Below the pieces are notes generated by a model. The model saw nothing but the letters and a program-made list of their open reading frames with translations. It made no database searches and had not been told where the DNA came from. Shown piece after piece: positions 1-12,300 of a stretch of 64,000 nucleotides of DNA (position 1 is the first letter of the stretch; each line of letters opens with the position of its first letter). This stretch comes from Ceratodon purpureus. Lineage: Eukaryota > Streptophyta > Bryopsida > Pseudoditrichales > Ditrichaceae. Position numbers and translations under genes: made by a program. The DNA lies in assembly GCA_014871385.1 (NCBI GenBank), contig CM026423.1, positions 6,176,967 to 6,240,966 on the forward strand, read 5' to 3'.

Positions 1-2308
1 AAACCGTTTTATTGAAATGGTTGAGAAATATATTAATTTCCATCCTTTGTTTCAATCTTTGTAAACACAAGAACTTGAATATTCAAACTTGGCAAATTTA
101 CCCTTTGTTTGAAGACCTTCTTTGAGACACTAATAAGTTCAACCCTAAAGATACCCAATATTCGGTATAGAGCCTCCGGTTTCAAGTCGACGCCGGTAAA
201 CTGCTTTGTCCTCTCACTCTTCTGCATTGACTTCGAATGTAAATTAAGACTTGATGAAAACTGATATTATCTGAGATTTCCAAGAGCATAAATGGAGGGA
301 GGCTAGAGCGTGATTGCTGTGCTCGTCTCTACTTGTAGAGCTTTTTTGCATTCATGAAACGCCTTCCAACCGTTGTCGTCAAATTGGATAGGATTTGCAT
401 GTACTAAGTCATGAAATTCCGTCTCTCTACGATCACAAGACCCAGAACCCTAACGTTGGGGAGAGTCATTGTGTAGTAGACCGTGGACACTGCATTGAAA
501 AAGAAAGATGCGTAGGGCGATCGGAAGTGGACTTTCTACTAATTCAACCAAAAATTCAACAGCTCTTCCGCCTCGATCGGGTCTCCTGCCAAGAAAAATA
601 GAACAACATTATCGTCTTGCATACGCAATTTTTGTACATAAGGTTTTTGAAAATGATGATACTTTATATTTGCCGAAGCAAGCTATACTAGAAGCCCATC
701 ATAATAATTTACATCAAAGTTTTGTTGAGATCTACAAACAAGAATTATAAGAAATAAAATAATTGAATATTAAACATTGAAAATATATCTATGCCCTATG
801 TGCTCTTTCTTAAATATGTGAGAATTCAAGTTGACTTTAATAATCTTCCAAACTTTTTCAATTTTTTTTTAAGGATATGAACTGCATCATTTCTCAATAG
901 ATTACATCAATTATAATTTCTTTGAAAAATCATGCTTACAATTCTTCCATATCAATAGAAACCATTGAATTCTTTGTTACATTAATCCTCAAGAAATTCC
1001 AAAGAATTGCATAATATGTGATTCACATATACAAAACTACCATTTCAAATTGAATTACAATTGAAGAAACTTTTAAACATTTCAAATTCATTGAAATATA
1101 ATTATGCATTATCATGCAACAACCCGATTCATCTTCATGTGGTTTATTTGTAACAGCTTGTGCCACAAACATTGCCTACAATATACCACCGGAACATTCA
1201 CTATATAATTTTCCACTAATGAGACGTCATTTGAGAGATTGTTTTAATAAGAAATACTTGACTCCCTTCGCCAAAATATAATAAGTTATATTTGTGATTA
1301 CGTGCTTAGAATTTCTATATTATGCTTTGCATTTATGTAGGTTCTATAAGGTGAGTTCCATATGAAGCTTCAAGCAGATGAAGCGTTGCCCATCTAACCA
1401 GTAAGCTCCATATTTGTGCTCCATCTTTTAAAATTTGATATTGTACACTCATAATGTATCTACTGCTAAGCTTATTATCGTCGACGGTGATGCCTAGCAA
1501 CGCAAAGCCGTAATTAAATTTTTCATTACAATTCAATATCTCATTCTCTACAGCCAATAAGTCTTTGTACAATGTTGTGGCAAAAAGAAAACCATCCCAA
1601 TGTGCTGAAATTACAAACTTCCTTGAATCTCATTATTACAGTAAAAAAATATCATTCTACATTTAAAACTTAAACAATATTCCATTAAAAATTTCTTCAT
1701 TGACTTTTTCATATGAGCCTCATGCTTATATGTGTAGCTTTATATTTACCTATAGATGACAACATTTAAATAAATAATACATTTTCAAATTAAAAAAATT
1801 AAGGTCAATTATGTATTTTACTTATATAAAAGATGGTGCAACTTCAAAAATAGCGTAATGAGAACATATAAATTGGTATTTGTGAAAATCAACATTCCAT
1901 CCATTTTCAAGTTTTTAGCATTTTGTTAGAAATACTCAAAGAACACAATGACAACATACATTTGTGCATAATATTGGTATGCCATGCAAATTGAACACAG
2001 TCTTTAAGATTCATATTTTGATTAGATTTTACTGGTTTGAAATACTTATACTCACATGTCATATATGACATAATGTTATTGATATTGTAACATTTATTTA
2101 TTTTTGAAAATATTATTTAAAAAAAGGGTTATTTTTAGAACCCATCCAAGGTGAATTTGAAACATTCAAAAACCAATTCATTTTCTAAGAACCCATCCAC
2201 TGAAAATGTATTTTTCTAAAGAACATGTTAGAGAAATGGGAAAAATCACCACGGGCTACAATCGACAAGCTCGGGAGGGATCTCTTCCGACAATGTGTTA
2301 GAGGACAG
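1..2308. other. AT-rich spacer, no gene supported
   Basis: Strongly AT-rich DNA. Short open frames exist (for example 508-750 plus, 1333-1572 minus and 33-227 minus), but none shows a family I recognise or a convincing exon chain. The frame at 33-227 could be the first exon of a minus-strand gene running off the left edge, but nothing confirms it. Confidence 0.5.
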
Positions 2309-2676
2309 TAAGGTAGAGTTGGGTATTCCCGTGAGGGTTCTAATTCCGTGGCCTATTAGTGCACCAATATCTGACCAGACAACACCTGACTACCACACTC
2401 AATAGATTGTATAACAATCTATCATGTTCTCCATGGTCATGGTCATGGTTATTGCAAGAATCTTTGTATTGCATATACCTACTCACGGAAATAGTGGTCT
2501 ACAATGTTGCACTTCAAATATTCATGAAAATTTGATAAATTTTGAAAAAATAATTAAAAAATCAGATTTGTGATTTTCGACCTAACTTCTATTTGTATAA
2601 ATTCTATCCCCATAGTTTTCTCAATCCCAAATATGCTGAATGGCTTAAACTTACGGGAATACCCACCTCTACCTTA
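2309..2676. mobile_element. MITE, TAAGGTAGAG family
   Basis: Terminal inverted repeats are visible. The left end begins TAAGGTAGAGTTGGGTATTC, and the right end read on the minus strand begins TAAGGTAGAGGTGGGTATTC. The similarity covers about 24 bp with one or two mismatches. The element is 368 bp with no coding capacity. A related element lies at 10083-10459. The palindromic TAA/TTA ends suggest a TA or TAA target site, as in Tc1/mariner or PIF/Harbinger MITEs; the superfamily is inference. Confidence 0.75.
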
Positions 2677-3281
2677 GCTTTGGTGCTTTTCACGACACTT
2701 ATTCCGAAAAGTAAACCAAAATCAGTCCAAGGGTGGTTCATAGGTGCGGGCAGATATTTGGGGTGATCCAGAGAACTGTATTCAGGTTAGGAGAGAAATG
2801 CAGGGCTTCAGGGCTGCTTGGGGCTCTAAGATTTCATGTCTAGGCCATCAAAAGGTTTGGGATCCTGGACGTTTCTTGAATAAGGATTGAACAACTTAAC
2901 TCCATAGATGAAGACACTCAATACACATGAGTTTCAAAATCGGAAGAAACGGAAAGCAAGCACGTAATCACAGCGAATATACTCAAAAGAGTATTTGGAT
3001 CACGTTGCAGCCAATCACTAGCCGATGAAACCATGGCATGTTGCAGTTGGACTTCAGGAGATCCAAGTTATAGGTCCTCCAACTTTCGCAGAATTTGCTT
3101 CAGTTGAACTACTCACTTCACGCACATTACATACAGACCTTCAAAAATGTCACTCACTGACAAACATGTCGACATGTACAAAAACTCTCAAGCTTCCACA
3201 TTGTGTTAAGTAACCGTAAACCCCTTCGGAATACAGGGCTCATTTGTACAGATAGTTTGGGCTCCGCCGTGCAGTTGACAA
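2677..3281. other. 3' flank of the AMP1-like gene
   Basis: No coding signal. This stretch lies directly downstream of the minus-strand carboxypeptidase stop codon and probably holds its 3' UTR near 3000-3281. I could not place a poly(A) site with confidence. Confidence 0.4.
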
Positions 3282-6200
3282 TCATGTGAGCTTGCCTCGC
3301 AGAACAAGAGATGCACGGGTAATGGCGCGTGCACTACGGAATATTTGATGTTGTACTGCTGCCCATTTTGTTGAGTTTGAAGCATCGTTGCTACTACCTG
3401 TGGCCTCATAAATAGAATCCCAAATAGCTGGGAAGGAGAGCGATCCATAGTTGTTGTTTGACACCGGACCATACACCTGAAAGAATGCATGATAAATGAG
3501 ATGCAGAGTTTGACATATGTGCAGTGCCCAAATGAAAAAATACTGTGACTAATTCCCATTGTTGAAACAAGCAACACTATCCCATTGTTGAAACAAGCAA
3601 ACGATAGGAGGAGACACTTTTCAATCCTACGAAGTAAATGAGCTAATCTGAGAACCTGGTTCAAGGTAAAGAGGAGTACCAGATGCTTGTACCAAGAGTA
3701 ACCAGGAATTCCTTCGCTGTCAAGAAAGGCACGCTCTGCACGCAGTAGACGGTCATTGAGTCCTCGTTGACGGTAAAACGGCCCCAAATCCGGTCCTGAA
3801 TGCACTCCCATCCCTTCCTGGTTTACGGCCTGCAAAAGGTTAAAAAGCGTACACCATGATCAAGATGTGATTTCAAGAGACTCGTTGCCAAGTGATACAA
3901 GTGGATCGTAGATGGCCAAGAAAAAGAAGCCAAACCACAGCATGGTTTTTTCACATAGTTAGAACTTCATTCAACACAGAAATGCAACATTACCTTCAGT
4001 TCCTGCGAAATTTTCGAAATCGAGGCTCCAAGATCTTTTAGAGCCGAAAGAAGAGGTGTGCACGAGATACTTTCTGGAGCATCGGCTTCTTTCAGCCGTG
4101 AGATTATCGAAAGGGTATATGTATGAAGCTCATTTGCGTAGTTCTCATACTTCATGGGCAAGATGGCATCATCCGCAAGCCGCAAGGCTAGCAGCCCCCA
4201 CACGGTTGTTACTGCAGAATGGGAAAAGCCAACGAGCTTATCAATTTCAAATTAATGTAGAAAACTCATATCTGTAGCCAAGAGAAAAAAGCACAATTCC
4301 AGCAATCATTGAATTGATGACGTTCTCAAGTGCACTAGGAAAAACTCTAGAACGAGCTCTTACTAGCTACATGACGACGAAACAGAGGGTCCCCGAATTT
4401 GACCATCCAATTGTAGTTATCATAGATACTATGATACACAGGATAATCTGCACATGTACGCAACACTGGGTAAGAAGCCAAGACCAACAAGGGATTCAGA
4501 TCATGCCAAAACTAGAAATTGGGATTTTCAAGGTCATTGCGTCGTCATAAATCATGAAATATCTGACAAGTTGAAGCTACTAACCAGCACCAAAGTAGAT
4601 ATCCATAGACGGTACGCCTGCATGTTGTAGGAAGGATGCAAAATCTGAATCTCCGCCACCTAACCTACCGATCTGAACCACGCCCAACTTTGTCAAGTAA
4701 AGAAAAACCGTTTCTGAAACGCAGTGGGAGCCTATAACCAGATATCGCAACATACGATATCATAGCAACCTATTTTAGTTTATGTGCAAGCACCAAACGA
4801 GGCAATATCATTAAGGAAAAAAGAAATGGCTGCAGTATTCAAAAACAGTCAAATTTAAAACTAAGTATTTGTATGTTGGTAAGGACAATTATGATCTCTC
4901 CCCTTCCATGTGATTACTTCATTATCTCGACCTAACTGGGTATCAGATACGATGGATAGTACAGTAGAAAAAATGCACCCATATCTAGGAATTTAAATCA
5001 CTCTCAGTGCAGATGGACGTACGGAAGGCGTTGGCTTATTGCTCGAGACCATCCATGAGTCGTACAAGCTCTGGCCAAAGTCGTCTGGGTCTGTTACCTG
5101 GAAAGCCATCACTTCAGGTGATTATGATTAGGAAGAGAATTGCAAACAATTCACACCAAAGACCTTCATGTGGAAGCGCTAACATCTTCGGGGACTCTCT
5201 AAACTCGGTATCTACTGCCTTCGTAGGTAGTAGGGAAAGGGCTTCCGACTAGCTAAGTCATCTGATAACTCGCACATCGATCTCAAAGGGTTAATACATG
5301 TTTTCTACAGAATACAAGGTACTTCGAATAATCCATTTGATGGGCTCAGAAAACAAGCATACCCTTGAGTGTCAGAAAGATCATGACCACTTTGCACGAA
5401 CCTGCTTTGTAGTTTCTATCAAAAGATCATCGAGCTGTGGAGATGCTCCTGCGTTCAATCCAGGCCCGGCTACTGCACAATCTACATTCATGTATACAAC
5501 TGCATTCGCATTAAGGATATCGCTATTTTGCTCTACCCATTCTGTTGATCCCACCTGTCGAAATCATTCAATCTTGTCAGAATTGATCCTTCCACTCGCG
5601 TCCCGTTTCAATCCATGTTGTATGCTCTTCTTTATAGCTGGAAAACGAAGTAACTGAATGCAGCATATCACATGAACACAGCATGATCCAAGAAGGGCGA
5701 AACTGCACAAACCAGGCCAAATTCTTCGGCATCCCAGCTGCACAACACAATGGTCCGATGAGGACGCCAACCTTGCTCCAGAAGTTTACCAAATCCCCGA
5801 GCCAGCTGCGCACATTGTACACTCTATGATAAGGCGAAACCCTTCGTCCTGGCCTAATCATGAGACCCCACGACTATAAGTATCATACATGCGGCTGAGT
5901 AACAATTTCAAATAGTACCTCTAAAAGTGCTGCTGTACCGCTGTTAGGATCCACAGCCCCAAACGCCCATGCATCACGGTGGTTACCGAGCAGTACAAAC
6001 CTGAACAAACAAAGACAAGCCTTCAATATGACTGGATATCTCAGGGAAGACAATACAGTCGCATCTAAGTTACAAAACCGCAAGAATTGGGATAAAAGAT
6101 CGAGGAAAAACCAAGTCCATAATCAAGGCGCTCTGCTGAAAAATGTTCAATGCTCAAAAAACATTATTAAACTAACTAGGTTTATGAGTATTCCGGACCT

Positions 6201-8056
6201 GTCAGGCTCTTCTGAGCCCAGAATTGTTGCAAAGACATTGCGGATCGGACGCACCGTCTGGTTTGCCTGAAAAGGACGCGATCTCCAACAGGAGCACTTA
6301 TATTCAATGACTGCATGGAGCCTTAAAAGCGGAAAGAAGATTGAAAATTGCAAGCAACTGATGAACTGTACTTCGGATACACATGTGATCTTAATTTCTT
6401 AATGATTGTGGGAATATGAAATCAGTACGTATCAGAAAATTGTTCCATCTCAGTCAACGCAAAAGTTCACTTTACCACATATGAGAAATTAAGTCTCCCT
6501 GGGCCACGTCCCAACTTGTAATCAGATAACTCAAGAGTTCCTTGCCACTCTAGTGGAGCTACTGGGCCGCTGAGGGATCTTAAAATTGGAAGAGCATCTT
6601 CAGCAGAGATTGGCAATGATGGAATTCGGGGCAGCATGGTATTAGGGTCATCAACAGATAATCTTTCAGCTTCGGACTCGCTCGCCCACCCCGGCGTCAA
6701 GGGATCGCCAATTCCTCTATATACGGATCCTCTTTGTGCGCCACTAGGAGGTAACCATTGCGAATCAGGGTAATAACCTTGCGTGCCATTGTTTCCATAG
6801 TCAAAGGGGTCGGAGTAGATCACAACCGCAACAGCTCCTGCTCGTGCCGCATTCTCCACAATGTCTCCTCGATATATCATACCATATCTCGCTATAACGA
6901 TGGCCCCTTCGACTGTAGCACCAAGCTGAGACAGCTTCTCAAAATCTTCCTGTCGTCCATAATTCGCATACACAACCTCAGCCGAAGCATTTCCCGATGG
7001 GGCGTACCCATGAAAAGGAGGCATAACTTTTGAGTTGTTGCTATACGGGTCACCAGGAACAGCTCTTTCATTCAGAAACAACTCAATTGTTTCGTGACCT
7101 GGCTGTGTAAGTACCAGCGATCGATGCAAGGGGTATGTCAATAGCACGTCGAAGTCCTTATGATGTGCATCCAGACCATAATCTCTGAATGTAGATTCAA
7201 CATACTCAGCTGTCTTAAAATTCTCGGTTGTGCCTGCTACATGCGGCTCCTTTGTGAGCTGCTGAAGGTGGTTACTAATGCTGTTGTTGTCAATGTAGTC
7301 GACAAACATCCGTTGCCAGTTCTCCTCCTTCTGGAAATGGATTGAAAACTCTAAAGTAAGCACTCTGAACATCCACGTCAACAATTCCAAACCGACACCA
7401 ACATATTCCCCTGTATTGCACCATTAAAAAGAAACATGTAATCACAACTCGGGCCCGTAACTCACACATTAAGCAGACTACGCTAAGCCATTTGGGAAAG
7501 TGTTTTTCAAAAAAGCGAAGTTAAGTGGACATTGAACGCAACACAAAGGGAGAGCCCAATTCGCTACATAAGGCCAACTTTAGAAGAGCTGAAAGAAGCA
7601 CTTTGGAACACCTTTCCTTCTAAACGATCACAAAAATCAGAACCAATCAAGTATCACACTTCCAATCTGACACTAGCTATTTATACTCGTTGCTTTTAAA
7701 ACTCGTTCGTCGGAACATTTTTTTCAAGTACCTTATAAAACCGTATAGCGAGGAACAGAATACACAATGAATTTCGAACTTACATGATTGGAGCTTAGCC
7801 AGATCGAGAGGAACAAATGCATCGCAAGGACGCTGAGCACGGCGAGTGTCAGGGAAGTCACCAAGATAAAAGCTCCCTTCCTGCACGGTTTAAACGAATC
7901 GCACATGGGAAGTGGAGAATTTCTGTCGGGACGCAGCGGCGCTGCCTCCTCCTCTCCATAAGCATTATCACTTCGCTGGTGGTCCGCACGCCGCAGCAAC
8001 GACCCAGGCAATGTCCGGAGCACCAGGCATTGCACCCACCAGCTGAGTGGCTGCAT
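3282..8056 (-). CDS. AMP1: Glutamate carboxypeptidase II / AMP1-like M28 metallopeptidase
   Basis: Twelve exons (8056-7784, 7330-6476, 6266-6199, 6000-5919, 5805-5713, 5554-5402, 5097-5023, 4672-4585, 4447-4364, 4211-3994, 3829-3680, 3476-3282) join in phase to 777 aa. The N-terminus has a cytosolic arginine-rich stretch and then one hydrophobic segment (about residues 62-88), giving the type II signal anchor typical of the family. A PA domain follows, then the M28 peptidase domain with visible zinc and catalytic motifs: NHRDAW, AVDPNSG, WDAEEFG, NVDCAV and [11 protein letters not shown]. The dimerisation domain ends [16 protein letters not shown], very like the AMP1 C-terminus. AMP1 of Arabidopsis is an ER protein that limits shoot meristem size and influences microRNA-mediated translational repression; its substrate is not settled. 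All key residues are present, so the gene looks functional. The family is certain; orthology to AMP1 rather than to another plant paralogue is inferred. Confidence 0.95.
3555..3600. repeat. 20-bp direct duplication in the last intron of the AMP1-like gene
   Basis: The 20-mer CCCATTGTTGAAACAAGCAA occurs at 3555-3574 and again at 3581-3600, separated by 6 bp. It lies inside the intron between the last two exons, so it does not affect the protein. Confidence 0.9.
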
Positions 8057-10082
8057 TGTAGTAGCTAATTCAAAGAGCCGTTACACGCGCTCCTCTCAAC
8101 CTGACGGGGAGCGGCAAAGGAAAAAGAGTGAAATGATCACAGTCATGAGGCCACAGGCAAGCGAACCAGGATTGATATTGTTTGGACCGTGGAAATAGAG
8201 GCGACAAAGTGCTCAGCTATCCTTTACTGTGACAGGTTAATGTCGATCAATCGCGCTCAAATATGGTGTTGAGTTTGCCGTGAGTACCTATCATAAGGGT
8301 ACATATCCAAGTAAGAAGGAAGTGTTCAAAATCAACTACTCACAGTAACACTCACACAGAATAAAACAACCACCCATACAAACACAAGAAATGCGGCCAT
8401 CAAACACCACAGAGAGAACTACAGAGGTGATACTCAATGTCGAACCGGACCATTCGCCCTAAAAGTAGCCTTACTTCCAACTCTGTACTCTCCGTTGCAA
8501 ACACAAACAGCTAAAAGATTAACAGCAGAGCTGATCGTAATAAACACCTCAATCATGTAGACTCGAAAACAATTTCCGACAAGCTCAGGCTCCCCGCCAA
8601 CCAGTAAACTAACACTAGATTGCACCGCGAAAAACACAGTTGAAAAAGCCAAGCACCAGTACAACGCGGCGAAAGGCCTCACAAACATCACCAACGTCAA
8701 ATTACCGCCTCTGAAACCTACCTCGACCAAAAACAACGACCGAGTGCAGCCAAACCAGCTCCTCCCTCACATCTAAACAAACAACACTAAAGAACACCGC
8801 AGATAACAGTCTATCAAAATCCTCACCATTTCTTCCAACGTCGAAGCAAAACGCAACACTCTCACCTCACTCTGGAGTTGCCAGTTTCGACGCAATTAAA
8901 TTTCCACTCTACCTCTGAATCCAAATCATACTAAATGACGTCGAGCACGCGAATGACCTCGCGACCGTCTCAACCAAAACCAGGAAAAAAAAAAAAATTT
9001 AAAAAAAATATAGAAACACTCTACCCGAGCGTCAGTGCACCTAGTCGAGCAATCCTCACAACACGCTCACCTCCGTCCAAAAGGCTTCAGTCTCAACACT
9101 AAAGCCGAAAGCACCGCACAAACTCCTCTACCAGTCATTCCAAATCCTAGGACGGTGACGACAACGCGACTCATCCATATCCCCTTCACAAACCAGAAAA
9201 CAAAAGAAAAAAAGGAGACCTCTCCCGCGCACTGCCAGTACCTCCTCCCTAGCTGCGCAATCCGTTTTCAAAGACTCCACTCCCGACTCCACCTCTCCAC
9301 CTCTACCACTGCAGCACCATGACACAACGACTGATCCCGCACATACTGAAGAGGCTCCGACGTACGTACCGTGCAAATCAATCTGGCGATGGCGGATGAA
9401 GCCGCTCCCTGCCCATGCAAATTGCGCCCGCGTCCCTCCCCTCCCCTCCCGTCTCCTCCCCCGCTGCCGTGCCGCGCCTGCTCACCGCGGGCCCACTGCT
9501 CCTCCCTCGCATTCCCCCTCCCGCATCGCCACCACCACCACCATCTCCAACACCTCCAACAACAACAACAACACCAGCGACGGCGATCCTGACGATCATC
9601 GCCAGCAGCAGCAGCAGCACCTGAAGCCGACATCATCATCTACACCCACAATACATATAAGCTCTCAGTATCTACGTTCGGAGTTGGTGACGGGGATAGG
9701 ATTCTACGGGTATTGCATGGGTTTGAGACGGGTATCGGAGGAGTAACGGAGGTGTATCACCTGGCTCTTGTGCGGGTATCGCGTGGAGGGGCGTGAACTG
9801 GATTCTCGGACACGAGGAATTGTTCGCGAGTGGGCCAATGCAGGGCTAAGTTATTCCTGTGGGTAGGTTGTTACCGTCTTGTGTCTGGTTTGGCTGCGCT
9901 CGCCGGCTGCCTCATTCCGGAGATATTCCGGGTGAAGGAAAATCTTTCCAGAGTTAAAATGGGTGCAGGGATTGCAGTTCGGTGGGAATTTGGGGGCGCG
10001 GCTTCGTTGCTTTCAATGCATTGGGTTGTATTTTTAACACCGTTGCTGCTGTGAATAGTTTGCAGCCTGGATGCCTGTAACT
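8057..10082. other. Upstream region of the AMP1-like gene, low-complexity C/T tract
   Basis: No gene supported. The part from about 9400 to 9620 is low complexity, with C/T-rich runs, CCA and CAA triplets and CAG triplets near 9600. This opens long frames on both strands that I regard as compositional. The stretch next to 8056 is the likely 5' UTR and promoter of the AMP1-like gene. Confidence 0.5.
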
Positions 10083-10459
10083 TAAGGTAGAGAGGGGTAT
10101 TTCCCTGAGTTTAAGCATCTGACATGTTTTTCAAGGTAGAATTTGTTGAGAAAAAAATGTTGCTTTGAAATTTGGGTCCTCTTCTAAAATATAATTTTCA
10201 AATGTTTTTTTGAGAAAAAATTGAATTTTTTAGGTGATTTTGAAAATAGAACTTGTAGACTACTATAACAGTGAGTAGAATATTTCTATTCCGCCAATAG
10301 TAGAAATCCAATGAAGACACTAGAAGTGTGCAAGATTCTCCTGGAGAAAACCAAAAAGTAAGAACGTAATGATGGAATTTGAGTGACAGTATGTTGCTTT
10401 CTGGAGTAATGATAGGGCACGGATATTGATTCCTCACGGAAATACCCCTCTCTACCTCA
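10083..10459. mobile_element. MITE, TAAGGTAGAG family
   Basis: The left end begins TAAGGTAGAGAGGGGTATTT. The right end read on the minus strand begins TGAGGTAGAGAGGGGTATTT, so the termini are near-perfect inverted repeats of about 27 bp. The element is about 377 bp, AT-rich inside and non-coding. Size and termini match the element at 2309-2676, so the two are copies of one family. Confidence 0.8.
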
Positions 10460-11456
10460 GGAAAATTCTATTGTTGCTATGAAATATTGGGAATTGAATG
10501 GTTATTTTGGTAATGAATCTAACAAATCTATGTGGGCACCTTCTCAGAAATTTTCATCGGCATCCAATTGCCAAAAGAGAAGGTTATAATGAGAGATTGA
10601 ATTGTGTATTTAGTTAGGGGTGGTTTACGCCAAGACGAAGAGCAGCAACCACAGAAGATGGATTAATTCTATATTCACACTTCAGGGTCACATTTCAAAA
10701 AAAGATAATTTCCAACGCCTTGACGCCTCTCACTGAGTGTAAATCAAACTTGCAATGACTATGTACTAAAAAACAGTCATCGAATGTTGGCCTTCCATCA
10801 AAAAATAATTGTTTACAAATATGAAAATACCATGTTATGCATGTGGTCTCCTTGTATTGCAATGAAAGAATCATTTTTGCTTTTATCACCACAAAATTGA
10901 GGAACATCCATCGGACCTATTTTTAAACCTTTTGAGGACCTTAACTCCTTTAGTGATTTTTTTATTTTTTTATTTTTGGTAGTGTAAATCCAAATCATCA
11001 CGGGATGAGTTGAAGAAGCTAATTACAAATTTTAAAGTTGTTTGGTACATATTTTAGGATTGAGGTTGTAAAGTCAATCTACCTATTCTTGAGCACCCAC
11101 CTATTTCCAAGCGCTACTAACCCATATTAAACCGAGCCTAATTCCATCCAAAGTGGAGCTCATGATTACTTGTTTTTTACACATTTGCTAGATGACTTTC
11201 TCTCATTGGATGATTTTTGTTCACAAATTGATAATATGAAAGAAAGTGGACAGTTTCATGCCCTATCTATGTCCTATAATAGGCATTTACTTGTCCCCCC
11301 CTTTGGAAATTCATAATAAATATAGGAATACTTTAAAAATTATGATTCAGCTTGGAATAATTTCCCATTGCATTTGCTAATGTAAAGTAAAAAGTTTGGA
11401 TTGCCCATTTGTGAAAAACTGTAAAAACCCCTTAAATGCTCGAAAATAGTGAGGCC
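10460..11456. other. AT-rich spacer
   Basis: I see no exon chain, RNA gene or element here. Short frames on the minus strand are compositional. Confidence 0.45.
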
Positions 11457-11870
11457 TAGGGCATCCTCAGTCGGCTCACGTCAACAGCCCCCTCCAACGG
11501 GGCTTGACGGGCCCTCAGAGGGTAGCGGGAGGGACTTACCGTGTCGTGGAGCCAACGGGTTCCCGTCAAATGGTCCCGGTATCGAATCCTCGCACACACG
11601 TGGCAGTATTACAGTGGCCCGCGGGTGCCCATGAGGAGATAGTAGGTGCCGAGACCTTGGGCTTGGTTGCATTTATGATGTGTCAAGCCTAGTAGCGGGA
11701 GCTCCTTTGCTCACTGCAACGAGGGAAAATTTGACGAGAGCGGGAGCTCTTTTAGCGAGACCCGGGTTGTGACGGGAGACTTAGAGTGGCCACTGGCCCG
11801 CTCCAGAAGCTCCTCCTCCCGGTTTTTGGTGATAGAGGGAGCAAATCCCTCACGACTGAGGATACTCTTA
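11457..11870. mobile_element. GC-richer MITE with GGGCATCCTCAGTCG ends
   Basis: The left end reads AGGGCATCCTCAGTCGGCTC. The right end on the minus strand reads TAAGAGTATCCTCAGTCGTG, giving an imperfect inverted repeat around a shared ATCCTCAGTCG core. The interior (about 390 bp) is clearly GC-richer than the flanks and has several internal inverted segments around AGCGGGAG. The ends resemble the GAGCATC-type elements at 16896-17160 and 28377-28785. Non-coding. Confidence 0.65.
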
Positions 11871-12089
11871 CCTTAACACCTTAGTTTTCCGTCATGACTT
11901 GACTTACACAAATTAGTTCTGCATGTTGCTTTTGATTCTGACAATGTCATGGTTTCCATTGTCTTTCGGACATAAGTGCCATACATGTCATTCTGCTGAT
12001 GCATTGCATGATTTATATATCAATATGGGGATTCAGTCCTTTGCAACCATCAAGACTCAGGAGCCTTCTGCAAGCACATGCTGTAAGTA

Positions 12090-12120
12090 CAGTCAGGTAC
12101 AGCTCATTTACGAATTCTTG
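12090..12120 (+). repeat. Left terminal inverted repeat of the Tc1-type element
   Basis: 31 bp, identical to the reverse complement of 14482-14512, and preceded by a TA dinucleotide. Similarity beyond the 31 bp fades quickly. Confidence 0.95.
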
Positions 12121-12300
12121 TCTGCAGCCCAAGTGCACAGGGAAGTTCATGAACTTGGGAAAGCTGTATCATGCTCAAAAACAGTCCGATTTTCAAACCG
12201 AAAGTTGCTGTGGGTTCGTAGTGAAGAGTACTTTATTTACAAAAAAAAAAAAATACATGAAACTTCCAAATAATGAAACATTCTATAATTAACGTGCAAA

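Noticed and set aside
33..227. 64-aa minus-strand frame at the window edge
   Set aside because: It could be the first exon of a gene outside the window, but there is no recognised motif and the start cannot be checked.
1333..1572. 79-aa minus-strand frame with a plausible amino-acid mix
   Set aside because: No flanking exons and no recognised family. It might be a decayed gene fragment but cannot be supported.
3206..3835. 209-aa minus-strand frame
   Set aside because: It joins exon and intron sequence of the AMP1-like gene. Only 3829-3680 is a real exon in this frame; the last exon uses another frame.
9268..9746. Several overlapping frames on both strands
   Set aside because: Low-complexity C/T, CCA and CAA tracts keep all frames open. 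No family or splice chain supports them.
11560..11610. tRNA-like B box (GGTATCGAATCC)
   Set aside because: No matching A box or cloverleaf could be drawn, and the segment lies inside an inverted-repeat element.
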